A stretch of 50,482 nt of DNA, taken from contig NZ_JBBEBZ010000233.1 of assembly GCF_040882075.1 (NCBI RefSeq), positions 1 through 50,482 on the forward strand, read 5' to 3'. The position numbers were made by a program, and so were the translations under genes. Shown here piece by piece: positions 8,185-16,960 of the stretch; within the stretch, counting starts at the first letter, position 1; every line of letters starts with the position of its first letter. The notes beneath the pieces are model-generated. The model worked only from the letters and a program-made list of their open reading frames with translations. It ran no database searches and was not told the DNA's origin. This stretch comes from Nitriliruptor sp040882075 (lineage in GTDB: Bacteria > Actinomycetota > Nitriliruptoria > Nitriliruptorales > Nitriliruptoraceae).

Positions 8185-8208
8185 CGGCCCGGTGGCCCCA
8201 CCGGGCCG
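8185..8208 (-). terminator. strong hairpin after the NUDIX-DUF6049 operon
   Basis: Nine-bp perfect arms CGGCCCGGT (8185-8193) and ACCGGGCCG (8200-8208) enclose a 6-nt loop, about 105 nt past the DUF6049 stop. The right arm merges into a 14-bp direct repeat, unit CCGGGCCGACCTCG, copies at 8201-8214 and 8215-8228 plus a partial copy to 8239. Confidence 0.5.
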
Positions 8209-8312
8209 ACCTCGCCGGGCCGACCTCGCCGGGCCGACCGTCCCGTGCGGAGCCGCCGGCGCGGGAGTGTCGCACCTCCCGGGCCGCTGGCGGCTCACCA
8301 CCGCACGTCGAC

Positions 8313-10478
8313 TCACTTCACCAGCTCGAGCTGTCGTCTCCGCGGTCGCCGGCGAAGCAACCCGGCCAGCAGCAGCACCACCACGAGCAGCGCGATCGAG
8401 GTGAGCGCGAACCCGGAGATGGCCGTCGATCGCACCGACAGCGTGGTCCGATCGAGCTCGATGCGCCCGGAGGGATCGGTGACCCGCACGCTGACCGAGA
8501 ACGTGCCGGTCGACAGGGCGCGGGTCTCGAACGTCACCGTCTGGGTCGTGCCCTCCTCGAGCACCAGCGTCTCCGACCGGCGGCCCTCCGGCCAGGCCAG
8601 GCGGCCCTGCGAGGTGACCTCCACCTGCACGGCGAGCGGACCGCCCTCGCCGCGCTGGAGGGTCACGGGGATGGTCCCGGTGTCCGAGGTCAGCGTCACC
8701 TGCGATCCGCTGGCGATGTCCACCTCCGACAGGGTGCGGTCGATGGCGGTGTTCACGTCGACGACCAACGCGTCCGCCTCACCGGAACCGGCGGGGAACC
8801 ACCGTGAGGTCGAGCGCAGCAGCTGATCGCGGAGCTCGGCGGGTTCGCGGCCGCCGAGCTGCGGCTCCTGGCCGCGGGCTGCGGCCGCTGCCGCGAGGTC
8901 ACCGATGGCCGAGGACAGGCGTTCGGCCTGCGCTGCGCTCAGGGTCGGCGCGGTCGGTGCGGCGAGCGTGGCCCGGTCGACCTGACCGACCAGCGTGGCG
9001 ACCGACGTGGCGTCGCGCAGGTCCAGCCACGTCGCGTCGGCCAGGCCGCTGAGCAGCTGGCCGGCGAGCTCCGCCGTCGGCGCCCAGCCTTCCGGTGGGT
9101 GGATCGACAGCGCCCGGTCCTGGCTGCCGGGCGACTCGAAGAACACCATCGCGGTCTCGGCGAGCACCCGCTGGGCGGTGAGGATCGACCCGTCGCGGAC
9201 CGGCCGGTCGAGCAGCGCGGTGACGTACGGGTCACCGACGAGGAGCCGGAGCGGACGGCCCGACGCCGACCTCACCTCGCGTACCGGCTGCGGCAGCGTC
9301 GGGTTCGCCGCGGTGTCGGGCCCCTCCACCGCGGCGTAGGGGACGAGCGCGACCTCGGCGGGGATGAGGTCGAGCACCTCGGGCGACGTGCTCGCTGGCA
9401 GCAGGAAGCTGCTCTGGTCCGGTGCGCGCTCCACGAGCTGTTGGAGCCGCCGGCGTCCGGTGGTCGCCAGCTCCCCGGCCAGGTCGCGCACCGCCTGGTC
9501 ACCGGTCAGGGCGGTCAGGTCCGCGTCCGCGTACGGCCGCGCGATCGGTGCGAACGGCAGGTCCGCGACGACCGCGCGGATGCGCTGCAGCACGTCGTTG
9601 GCCCGTCGGGACGCCGCAGCCTCGGGTTCGACGTCGCGGGATTCGAGCGCACCTCCGTCCAGCCGCTCGGTGCGGACGAACCCGTCGGCGCGGTCCCGTA
9701 GGTCCTCGAGCAGGTGGGCCGATGGCGCGACGGTCGCACCGGCGGTCGGGAAGCGCTCGAGCGAGCGGAGCACCGCATCGAGCCGCCCGCCAGGGCGGAG
9801 CGAGGCGTCGACGTCGGCCGGGTACGCCGGTCCTGGACCTCGCCACGGCGGGGTGTCGAGCGGCCACAGCGCCGTGGTGAGCAGCGGCTGCTGCGGTAGC
9901 TCGCTGAGCCAGATCGCGGCGGTCAGCGTCTCGGCGAGCACCTCGGTCCCGCGTTGGACCGCGATCCGCACGGGGTGCACCCCACCGTCGGCCGCCCAGT
10001 CCACGTCCGTCGGCGGGATGCGGACCTCGACGCCGGTCAGCTCACCCGCCTCGAGGCGATCGTCGGGCCGGATCTCGACCGGGTGGACCGATGGCAGGCT
10101 GCTCGGGCCCTCGTCGCCGTCGAGCGCCGATCGCAGCCCACCGCGCGAACCGACGGCGGGGTGGACCTCGACGATCAGCTGGAGCTGGTCGAGCGGGTCG
10201 CCACCGGTGTGCTCGATGAGGGCACGGACGACGAGCTCCTCGGGAGCGTCGGGCCCCTCGATGGGCGGTGCGTCCTCGGACGGCGACGTGGGTGGACGCA
10301 GCGAGCCGGGGCCGATCACACCGGTGAAGCCGGACACCGTGAGGCTGACCTGGCCCGGCTCCTGCTGCGCCGCGGCATCCGGTGCAGGCATCGCGACCAG
10401 GGGGAGGACGAGCGCGATGGCGAGGACCGCGGAGCGCCACCGCGGACCCCGCCACGGGGTCGACGGGGACGAGCTCAC
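8313..10478 (-). CDS. DUF6049 family exported membrane-anchored protein
   Basis: A 721-residue protein equivalent by position and architecture to M. tuberculosis Rv3909. It has an N-terminal signal peptide (hydrophobic about 15-34, ending in DAAAQ), a large extracytoplasmic region of beta-rich domains (early SLTVSGFTGVIGPG) and a C-terminal transmembrane helix followed by RRRPRRRQ. In other actinobacteria it is encoded next to MurJ and is thought to act in cell-envelope assembly; its biochemical role is unknown. The GTG start overlaps the stop codon of the NUDIX gene (GTGA), implying translational coupling. Confidence 0.85.
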   Translation of the reverse strand: MSSSPSTPWRGPRWRSAVLAIALVLPLVAMPAPDAAAQQEPGQVSLTVSGFTGVIGPGSLRPPTSPSEDAPPIEGPDAPEELVVRALIEHTGGDPLDQLQLIVEVHPAVGSRGGLRSALDGDEGPSSLPSVHPVEIRPDDRLEAGELTGVEVRIPPTDVDWAADGGVHPVRIAVQRGTEVLAETLTAAIWLSELPQQPLLTTALWPLDTPPWRGPGPAYPADVDASLRPGGRLDAVLRSLERFPTAGATVAPSAHLLEDLRDRADGFVRTERLDGGALESRDVEPEAAASRRANDVLQRIRAVVADLPFAPIARPYADADLTALTGDQAVRDLAGELATTGRRRLQQLVERAPDQSSFLLPASTSPEVLDLIPAEVALVPYAAVEGPDTAANPTLPQPVREVRSASGRPLRLLVGDPYVTALLDRPVRDGSILTAQRVLAETAMVFFESPGSQDRALSIHPPEGWAPTAELAGQLLSGLADATWLDLRDATSVATLVGQVDRATLAAPTAPTLSAAQAERLSSAIGDLAAAAAARGQEPQLGGREPAELRDQLLRSTSRWFPAGSGEADALVVDVNTAIDRTLSEVDIASGSQVTLTSDTGTIPVTLQRGEGGPLAVQVEVTSQGRLAWPEGRRSETLVLEEGTTQTVTFETRALSTGTFSVSVRVTDPSGRIELDRTTLSVRSTAISGFALTSIALLVVVLLLAGLLRRRPRRRQLELVK

Positions 10479-10972
10479 CGCTCCGACCGCACGTCCACCG
10501 GAGAGACGACCGGGAGCTCGACGGTCCCCTCGCGGCTGGCCTTGCTGGCCTTCTCCACGAGCTTGCGCTCGTTGCGGTGCGCGAGCCGGACCACCGCCAC
10601 GTCGATCGGGACCCACTCGACGTGCTCGGCCTCGTCGTCGCGTGGTCCCGCCGGCTGGCCGTCCCACCACATCAGGAAGTAGTGGACGAACTTGTGGTAC
10701 CGGACCTCGTCCGGCCGCCACACGAACCAGTAGTCGATGGTGCCGAGCAACGGGCCGACCTCGGCACCGTGGCCGGTCTCCTCACGCACCTCGCGGAGGG
10801 CCGCCTCCTGCTCGGTCTCGCCGTCCTCGATGCCGCCCTTCGGCAGCGTCCACTGGGGCCGGCCGGCGGCGTTGCGGCGAGCGATGAGCAGGACCCAACG
10901 TCGACCGTCGTCGCGGTCGTCGCACACGACCCCACCCGCGGAGGTCGCGCGTCGCGTCGGGTACCTGGGCAT
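10475..10972 (-). CDS. NUDIX hydrolase
   Basis: A 165-residue hydrolase of nucleoside-diphosphate derivatives. The Nudix box runs from GGIEDGETEQEAA to LREVREETG (about residues 46-67), with all Glu residues for Mg2+ binding present. By synteny it corresponds to MutT4 (Rv3908), but the substrate cannot be read from sequence. It is the first gene of a two-gene operon and has a 4-bp overlap with the DUF6049 gene. The start is supported by a -10 (TACGCT) ending 6 nt upstream, indicating a leaderless mRNA; no Shine-Dalgarno is present. Confidence 0.92.
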   Translation of the reverse strand: MPRYPTRRATSAGGVVCDDRDDGRRWVLLIARRNAAGRPQWTLPKGGIEDGETEQEAALREVREETGHGAEVGPLLGTIDYWFVWRPDEVRYHKFVHYFLMWWDGQPAGPRDDEAEHVEWVPIDVAVVRLAHRNERKLVEKASKASREGTVELPVVSPVDVRSER

Positions 10973-10978
10973 GCAACG

Positions 10979-10984
10979 AGCGTA
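10979..10984 (-). promoter_or_regulatory. -10 element of the NUDIX operon (leaderless)
   Basis: Minus-strand TACGCT ends 6 nt before the ATG at 10972. The 95-nt divergent region is shared with dtd. Confidence 0.55.
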
Positions 10985-11026
10985 CCCACGGCACCTGCTC
11001 GCGCGACGGGCGCGCGCCCCGGCTCG

Positions 11027-11032
11027 TAGGCT
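11027..11032 (+). promoter_or_regulatory. putative -10 element of dtd
   Basis: TAGGCT, about 36 nt before the dtd start codon, leaving a short leader that contains GAGGAG. Confidence 0.45.
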
Positions 11033-11067
11033 CGCACACCTCCGGGCGAACGACGAGGAGCGGGGAC

Positions 11068-11523
11068 GTGCGTGGCGTGGTCCAGCGGGTGTCGTCGGGC
11101 GCGGTCAGCTCGATCCCGGTGGCCGGGGGTGACCCGGTCGAGACCGGTCGGATCGGCCGGGGAGTGGTGCTCCTGGTCGGCGTGACCGCGGGCGACGACG
11201 TCGCCGCGGCCTCGAAGCTGGCCGAGAAGGTGTGGCACCTACGCATCTTCGAGGACGAGTCGGGGGCGATGAACCGCAGCTGCGCCGATGTCGCCGGTGG
11301 TGTGCTCGTCGTGAGCCAGTTCACCCTCTACGGGGACACACGCAAGGGGCGCCGACCGTCGTTCGTCGCCGCGGCCCGTCCCGAGCACGCCGAGCCGCTC
11401 GTCGACGCCGTCGTCGACCGGTTGCGTGAGCTCGGGGCGCAGGTCGCCACGGGCGTGTTCCGCACCCACATGGCGGTGTCGTTGGTCAACGACGGGCCGG
11501 TCACGCTGCTGATCGAGGTCTGA
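11068..11523 (+). CDS. dtd: D-aminoacyl-tRNA deacylase
   Basis: A 151-residue enzyme of standard DTD length that hydrolyses D-amino acids (and misacylated glycine) from tRNA. Conserved elements are the N-terminal RGVVQRV, the SQFTLYGDTRKGRRPSF active-site segment, and the C-terminal VNDGPVT holding the cross-subunit Gly-cisPro motif that excludes L-amino acids. Acts as a homodimer in the cytosol. The GTG start has GAGGAG with a 7-nt spacer. Confidence 0.95.
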   Translation: MRGVVQRVSSGAVSSIPVAGGDPVETGRIGRGVVLLVGVTAGDDVAAASKLAEKVWHLRIFEDESGAMNRSCADVAGGVLVVSQFTLYGDTRKGRRPSFVAAARPEHAEPLVDAVVDRLRELGAQVATGVFRTHMAVSLVNDGPVTLLIEV

Positions 11524-11605
11524 ACCGCTCAAGCAGCACCCGTCGGTGGTCGATGGGTCCGGTGGATGGGTGTTCGGTCGACCGTCACCTGAGCGCCCGG
11601 ACGCG

Positions 11606-11611
11606 TAGCTT
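11606..11611 (+). promoter_or_regulatory. putative -10 element of the pilT-like gene
   Basis: TAGCTT, 52 nt before the GTG at 11664. Confidence 0.4.
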
Positions 11612-11663
11612 CGACACCGCAGCGCGCGTCCGCCCCGTACCTGCCATCGTCACCGGAGCAGCC

Positions 11664-12746
11664 GTGGAATCCGTCGACCACTACCTCCAGCACCTCGTGG
11701 ACGTCGGGGGGTCCGACCTGCACCTGAAGGCCGGCGGTCCCGCCTACGTCCGCATCGACGGTGACCTGAAGCCTGTCTCGTCGCTGCCGTCGGTGTCACC
11801 GACCGACACCGAACGGTTCGCGCACGAGATGATGGCCGACCGCTCCATCAAGGAGTTCGAGGAGCGCCAGGAGGCTGACTTCGCCTACTCCATCCCCGGG
11901 GTCGGCCGCTTCCGCGTCAACGCGTTCCGCCAGCGCGGCTCCGCGGGGCTCGTCTGCCGACGCGTGCTGCCGGGCACCCAGGACTTCGCTGCGCTCGGCA
12001 TGCCGCCGGCCGTGCGGGCCCTGGCCGAGGAGCACCGAGGGTTGGTGCTCGTCACCGGCCCGACGGGTTCCGGCAAGACCACCACGACGGCGGCCATGAT
12101 CAGCCACATCAACGCCACCCGCCGCTGCCACATCGTCACCCTCGAGGACCCGATCGAGGTGACCCACCGCGACGACAACGCGATCATCGATCAACGCGAG
12201 GTCGGCGTGGACACCGCCGACTTCGCCTCCGGTCTGAAGGCGGTCTCCCGCCAGGACCCGGACGTGATCTTCATCGGCGAGATGCGCGACCTCGAGACCG
12301 TCGGTGCGGCCCTCCAGGCCGCCGAGACCGGCCACTTCGTGCTGTCGACCCTGCACACCACCGACGCGCGCGAGACCGTCAACCGCATCGTCGACATGTT
12401 CCCGAAGGAACAGCAGAACCAGGCCCGCATCTCGCTCGCGAACTCCCTCAAGGGCATCGTCTGTCAGCGCCTCGTCCCGCGGGCGACCGGCGACGGTCGC
12501 GTCGCGGTCGTCGAGACGATGGTGATGACGACCCGCATCTTCGAGTTCATCACCGACCCGCACCAGCTGCCCCTCATCGAGGACGCGATCGCCGAGGGCG
12601 GCTACTACGGGATGCAGACCTTCGACCAGCACCTGCTGCACCTGTACTCGACCGGCGAGGTGACGCTCAAGGACGCCCTCGCGGCCGCGACCAACCCGCA
12701 CGACTTCCGGGTCTCCTTGCGTGCCGCCGGGCTCGCGACCGCCTGA
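11664..12746 (+). CDS. pilT: PilT-family twitching motility ATPase
   Basis: A 360-residue hexameric ATPase of the PilT/PilU branch of secretion ATPases, which power type IV pilus retraction. The N-terminal PAS-like domain (about 1-100, SDLHLKAG) precedes the RecA-like core: Walker A GPTGSGKTTT (132-141), the Asp box LEDPIE, Walker B DVIFIGEMRD and the His box STLHTTDA. The GTG at 11664 follows GGAG with a 5-nt spacer; the frame is open upstream without homology. No pilin, PilB, PilC or prepilin peptidase gene is adjacent, so its partners must lie elsewhere. Confidence 0.9.
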   Translation: MESVDHYLQHLVDVGGSDLHLKAGGPAYVRIDGDLKPVSSLPSVSPTDTERFAHEMMADRSIKEFEERQEADFAYSIPGVGRFRVNAFRQRGSAGLVCRRVLPGTQDFAALGMPPAVRALAEEHRGLVLVTGPTGSGKTTTTAAMISHINATRRCHIVTLEDPIEVTHRDDNAIIDQREVGVDTADFASGLKAVSRQDPDVIFIGEMRDLETVGAALQAAETGHFVLSTLHTTDARETVNRIVDMFPKEQQNQARISLANSLKGIVCQRLVPRATGDGRVAVVETMVMTTRIFEFITDPHQLPLIEDAIAEGGYYGMQTFDQHLLHLYSTGEVTLKDALAAATNPHDFRVSLRAAGLATA

Positions 12747-12817
12747 CCCCGTTCACCACGACGGTGTCCATCGACCCGCATCGTGTCACCTGAGCGCGCC
12801 ACCGTCGCGTCAGCTGC

Positions 12818-14410
12818 TCACCACAGCTGCCCTGGCGTGACCGTGCGTCGCTGCCGCGACACGATGTCGGGGAGGTAGGGGTCCGCGGCCGCCACGACCA
12901 ACTCGGCGTGGAGCTGACGGCCGGCGTCCTCACCGAGGTCGAGCACCGTCAGGTCGCCACCCGGACCGGCCACGTGCGCGGTCAGCGTCGCCAGGCCGAG
13001 GCGGCGCTGGAACGGGCTCGCCCTGCGCGTCACGCCCTGGACCTTCACCAGCGGCGCCAGTCCGGTCGTCACCGACAGCGCACCGCTGCGGCCGGCGAGC
13101 ACCCGGTCGGTGCGGCCGTGCGCGAGCTGGCCGTACTCGACGAGGCCGAGCCCGGCGGCGATCAGCGGCAGCACGATGCCGAGCGCCCGCAGCTCACCGA
13201 CCAGCCCGGGGAACGCCAGCAGCGCGATCGTCGGGACCAGCGAGGCGCGGACCCACCGGAAGACCGCTCGACGGCGGGCGCCGGTCGGGTGCGAACGCAG
13301 CATCGGGACCCCGGCGACACCGGGTAGAAGCTGCGAGATGAGCCCGTCCACCTCGGTGTCACGCACGAGGGGGATGGTCACGCGGTCGTCGTCGCCTCCT
13401 CCGGCGGAGTGCACGCGGATCGCGGCGTACCCGAACCCGCGGCGTACCCAGTTGCGCTGCACCTCGACCAGTTGCACACGGGCCAACGGGATGACCGAGT
13501 CGCGGGTCGACAGCAGGCCACGCGAGACGTGGAGGTCGTCGCCCACGCGCCGCATGGTCCAGTCCCAGTCCCGGAGCACGCCGACGGCCGTGGCCGACAC
13601 CACCGAGGCGGGGATCAGCAGCACGATGATGCCGACGATGCCGAGGGCGAGGATGCGCCGCCCCAGAGTCTCGGGGTCGAGCGACCCACCGCCGAGCTCG
13701 GACGCGTCCCCGAGGAACTGCAGCGACGCCGCGAGGACGGCCGGCAACACCAGCAGCCGGCTGCCGGAGACGGCCGCCAACACGATGCGGCCGAGCGTCA
13801 TGCTGACGACCTCGCGTCCGTCGCGCGGTTCGGTCGTGTCCGCCGTTCCCACGCCGCTGACCGCGCCACCCGGCGTGGCGGCTGCGGCACCGGTCACCGC
13901 GTCCTTGCCGGCGCGGAGCGCCTCCCGGAGGGTGACGGCGTCGCGTTCCGGGATGACCCGCAGCTCGACCTCTGCCTCGCCGCTGCCACCCGCGGTCTCG
14001 ACGCGCAACGTGGCGAGGCCGAGGACGCGGGCGACGAGGGACCGATCGACCTCGACCTGCTGGATCCGCGCGACGTCGAGGGCTCGGTGGTTGCGTGACA
14101 GCACCCCCTCGTCGACGCGCAGCACCTCGCCGTCGAAGCTGAACCGGAACCGCTGCCAGGCGAGCAGACGCCCGATGCCGCCGACGAGGAGGATGACGGC
14201 CACCACGACGACCGCGAACCGCGGGCCTGGTCCGGCGCCCGCACCGATCAGGGCGGGGAACACCAGGCCCTGGATCAGCTGACGGAGCGGGACGCCGAGC
14301 ACGATCGACGCCGGGTGGAGCGATCGTGGGGCCGAGAACCCGGCATCCGACACCGGGGGCCAGGCGCGTGCCGGACCGTCGGGCTCGGGCCACGGAGGCT
14401 CAGACGGCAT
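12818..14410 (-). CDS. PH domain-containing membrane protein (YdbT-like)
   Basis: A 530-residue integral membrane protein with repeated bacterial PH (bPH2/DUF304) domains alternating with pairs of transmembrane helices, as in Bacillus YdbT. PH modules are recognisable around residues 85-160, 280-350 and 430-510 by RVDEGVLSRNHRALDVARIQQVEV-type strands (shown in part). With YdbS such proteins contribute to resistance or envelope functions that remain poorly defined. The ATG at 14410 overlaps the upstream gene stop by 11 bp; earlier GTG/ATG codons up to 14434 are possible and no clear Shine-Dalgarno decides. Confidence 0.8.
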   Translation of the reverse strand: MPSEPPWPEPDGPARAWPPVSDAGFSAPRSLHPASIVLGVPLRQLIQGLVFPALIGAGAGPGPRFAVVVVAVILLVGGIGRLLAWQRFRFSFDGEVLRVDEGVLSRNHRALDVARIQQVEVDRSLVARVLGLATLRVETAGGSGEAEVELRVIPERDAVTLREALRAGKDAVTGAAAATPGGAVSGVGTADTTEPRDGREVVSMTLGRIVLAAVSGSRLLVLPAVLAASLQFLGDASELGGGSLDPETLGRRILALGIVGIIVLLIPASVVSATAVGVLRDWDWTMRRVGDDLHVSRGLLSTRDSVIPLARVQLVEVQRNWVRRGFGYAAIRVHSAGGGDDDRVTIPLVRDTEVDGLISQLLPGVAGVPMLRSHPTGARRRAVFRWVRASLVPTIALLAFPGLVGELRALGIVLPLIAAGLGLVEYGQLAHGRTDRVLAGRSGALSVTTGLAPLVKVQGVTRRASPFQRRLGLATLTAHVAGPGGDLTVLDLGEDAGRQLHAELVVAAADPYLPDIVSRQRRTVTPGQLW

Positions 14411-15212
14411 CCTGGACCCCATCGACGCGACCACCGACCGCGGCGGCGGCCCGCGCCAGCAGGACCCGCCGCACGCCCGGCGCCTGGTCGGCGGCGATAC
14501 CCGGCAACGTGACGCTGCCCGATGCCGACGCCGAGGTGACCTGGAGCGACGCGAGCCCGAGGAGCCGGTCGACCGGGCCCTGGTTCACGTCGATCTGCTG
14601 GATGCGGAAGTACGGCAGCGCTTCCGCCTGCCGCACGACGACCCCGCGGTCGAGCTCCACCGCCAGGTCGGTCAACCGCCAGCGCCACCGGTCGTACCGG
14701 GCTCGCGGGTACCAGAGCACGAACGCCACGCTGAGAGGAACGATGAGCACGGCGACAGCCACACCCACCCGGCCGAGGAGCACCACGCCGATGGCGCTCA
14801 GCACCGCGGCCGGGACGAGCAGCCCGATGGCTCCGCTGACACGCCACACCGTCACCACCCGAGGGTCGAGCGGTCGGTCGCGAGCGTCGAGCTCGGGCAG
14901 CGGGGCGGACCGGTGGCCCGACGGCCCACCGGGCGGCTCCGCCGCAGGACCCGGGGGCGCGGGCGGCGGGGGCGCGGATGGCGCGGAGGCGGGGTCGTCC
15001 GGCGATGGCGGCGGTGGTGGTGGTGGTGGTGGTGCAGGGGACGAGGTGGCGGGTCGCGGCGGGACAACCGTGCCGCGGTCACCGGTCACCGCCCACGCGG
15101 GCGGGGTGGGTGGCGGCGGACCGGGCACGCTGGGCGGCGTCGGTTCGTCCGGTGCGGTCAACAGGCGGTCCTCGTCCAGCGGGGCTCGGTGCGCCCCGAT
15201 CACCGGGCTCAC
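14400..15212 (-). CDS. PH domain-containing membrane protein (YdbS-like)
   Basis: A 270-residue partner of the downstream gene. The first 120 residues are a proline-rich disordered segment (a (GGT)n tract near 15013-15036 encodes polyproline). Two transmembrane helices (about 125-165) and one bPH2 domain (about 165-260, with ELDRGVVVRQAEALPYFRI and the strand IQQIDVNQGPVDRLLGLASL) follow. This two-gene layout is the common ydbS-ydbT operon. A GTG start with only a weak upstream G-rich stretch; a second GTG lies three codons in. Confidence 0.78.
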   Translation of the reverse strand: MSPVIGAHRAPLDEDRLLTAPDEPTPPSVPGPPPPTPPAWAVTGDRGTVVPPRPATSSPAPPPPPPPPPSPDDPASAPSAPPPPAPPGPAAEPPGGPSGHRSAPLPELDARDRPLDPRVVTVWRVSGAIGLLVPAAVLSAIGVVLLGRVGVAVAVLIVPLSVAFVLWYPRARYDRWRWRLTDLAVELDRGVVVRQAEALPYFRIQQIDVNQGPVDRLLGLASLQVTSASASGSVTLPGIAADQAPGVRRVLLARAAAAVGGRVDGVQDAV

Positions 15213-15300
15213 GATCGTCGGACCCCAGCGGTCCGGACGCTACCGACCGCGCACCTCCGCCCGCACCGCTTCGCCACGCTTCCCCTCCCGAGGAGACCCC

Positions 15301-16821
15301 TTGAGCGCCCAGTCGACCCGCCCCGACGACGCCCCGGCCCGGCCCGGCGACGCACACAGCGGTGACTCGTCCGGCGTCGCGCGCTCCGATCGTCCGCGAG
15401 CTGGGCAGCCCGCGGACCTCGGCAACGCCCCGGAGCCGCGGTCGTCCGAGCCGCACCGGGTCGTGGTGATCGGCGGCGGGTTCGGCGGCCTGAACGCCGT
15501 CCGTGAGCTCGCCCGTGCCGCCGACGACCACGACCTCGAGGTCACCCTCGTCGACAAGCGCAACCCCCACACCTTCCAGCCGCTGCTCTACCAGGTCGCC
15601 ACCGCGGGCCTCCAGCCGCACGACATCGGCATGACGCTCCGGTCCATCCGTGGGGTGCGCCGTCGTGGCCCCGACGGTCGCCCGAGCACCCAGATCCGCC
15701 TCGGCGAGGTCGTCGCGGTCGACGACGAGGCGGTCGTCCTCTCCGACGGCGCCCGGTTGCCCTACGACCACGTCATCGTCGCTGCCGGCGGGATCACCAA
15801 CGACCTCGGTATCCCGGGGGTGGCCGAGCACGCCTTCGGGCTCAAGTCCCTCGCCGAGGCCACGCAGCTGCGCAACCACCTCCTGCGCCGGTTCGAGGCC
15901 GCGTCCTCCGACCCGGCCCACCTCGACGACGGCACCTTGACCTTCGTGGTCGCCGGCGGTGGACCGACCGGGGTCGAACTCGTGGGAGCGCTCGCCGAGC
16001 TGGTGGATCAGGTCCTGCGCGAGGATCACCCGACGCTCGACCGGTCGCACGTCAGGATCGTGCTGCTCGAGGTGACCGACCGGTTGCTGCCCGGCTTCTC
16101 GGACCGCTCGCACCGGGAAGCGGTCAAGAGCCTCGAAGCCCGCGGTGTCGACGTCCGGCTCGGGACCGGTGCCGACGAGGCCTCTCCCGACCAGGTCGTG
16201 CTCACCGACGGCGAGGTGCTGCCCGCCAGGACGCTGATCTGGGCGACCGGGATCGCCGGTGTCCCGCTCGGCGCCGAGCTCGGTGTCGAACCCGGCAAGG
16301 CCGGTCGGGTCCCCGTCGACAGCCACCTGCGGATCGCCCGGGACGACGGCCGCGTGTTCGTCATCGGCGACCTCGTCGGCGGCATCGGAGGCGGCGATCC
16401 GCTGCCACAGGTGGCGCCCGTCGCCATCCAGCAGGGCAAGTACGTCGCCAAGCTGATCGCGGGGCAGCTCGCGGGCGAGCCCGATCCGGGCCCGTTCCGC
16501 TACCGCGACAAGGGCAAGATGGCCACGATCGGCCGCACGGACGCCATCGTCGAGCTGCCGCTCGGCATCAAGTTCCACGGCTTCATCGCGTGGATCGCCT
16601 GGTTGCTGATGCACCTGCTGTGGCTCGTCGGCTTCCGCAACCGCGTGTCGGTGCTGCTCAGCTGGGCGTGGAACTACCTCACCTACGACCACGCGGCGCG
16701 GGTGCTCATCGACCAGCGCGAGGCCGAGGAGACCGACAGCTCGAAGGGTCGCGTGCGCCGCTCCTGGGCGGACCGGCAGGACGATGCGCCGCCCCCGCAC
16801 GGCAACGCGGACTCCACCTGA
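15301..16821 (+). CDS. ndh: type II NADH dehydrogenase (NDH-2)
   Basis: A 506-residue peripheral membrane flavoenzyme that oxidises NADH and reduces menaquinone without pumping protons. After a 50-residue disordered N-terminus come the FAD fold VVVIGGGFGG (54-63), the HTFQPLLYQVATAGL quinone/FAD segment, the NADH fold VVAGGGPTGVE, and the second FAD motif VFVIGDL. The C-terminal amphipathic and hydrophobic helices (FHGFIAWIAWLLMHLLWLVG) anchor it to the membrane. The TTG at 15301 is chosen for GAGGAG 5 nt upstream; the frame stays open far upstream only as the shadow of the ydbS-like gene. Confidence 0.93.
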   Translation: MSAQSTRPDDAPARPGDAHSGDSSGVARSDRPRAGQPADLGNAPEPRSSEPHRVVVIGGGFGGLNAVRELARAADDHDLEVTLVDKRNPHTFQPLLYQVATAGLQPHDIGMTLRSIRGVRRRGPDGRPSTQIRLGEVVAVDDEAVVLSDGARLPYDHVIVAAGGITNDLGIPGVAEHAFGLKSLAEATQLRNHLLRRFEAASSDPAHLDDGTLTFVVAGGGPTGVELVGALAELVDQVLREDHPTLDRSHVRIVLLEVTDRLLPGFSDRSHREAVKSLEARGVDVRLGTGADEASPDQVVLTDGEVLPARTLIWATGIAGVPLGAELGVEPGKAGRVPVDSHLRIARDDGRVFVIGDLVGGIGGGDPLPQVAPVAIQQGKYVAKLIAGQLAGEPDPGPFRYRDKGKMATIGRTDAIVELPLGIKFHGFIAWIAWLLMHLLWLVGFRNRVSVLLSWAWNYLTYDHAARVLIDQREAEETDSSKGRVRRSWADRQDDAPPPHGNADST

Positions 16822-16843
16822 CGGGCGGGGCGGTTGGCCTCGC

Positions 16844-16849
16844 TAGCCT
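16844..16849 (+). promoter_or_regulatory. putative -10 element of the CCA-adding enzyme gene
   Basis: TAGCCT, with about 50 nt to the region where the protein must begin. The leader carries repeated CCTCGCC units (16862-16892). Confidence 0.4.
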
Positions 16850-16960
16850 CGGCCGCCAGCTCCACCTCGCCACCTCGCCCCCTCGCCCCCTCGCACCGGA
16901 CGTCCGATCGCCGACGCCCTGACCCCCGACCAGGCCGCTGCGCTCGGCGACCTCGTCGAC

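Noticed and set aside
5992..8826. 944-residue open frame on the plus strand
   Set aside because: Antisense to the kinase and pilin-like genes; no recognisable domain.
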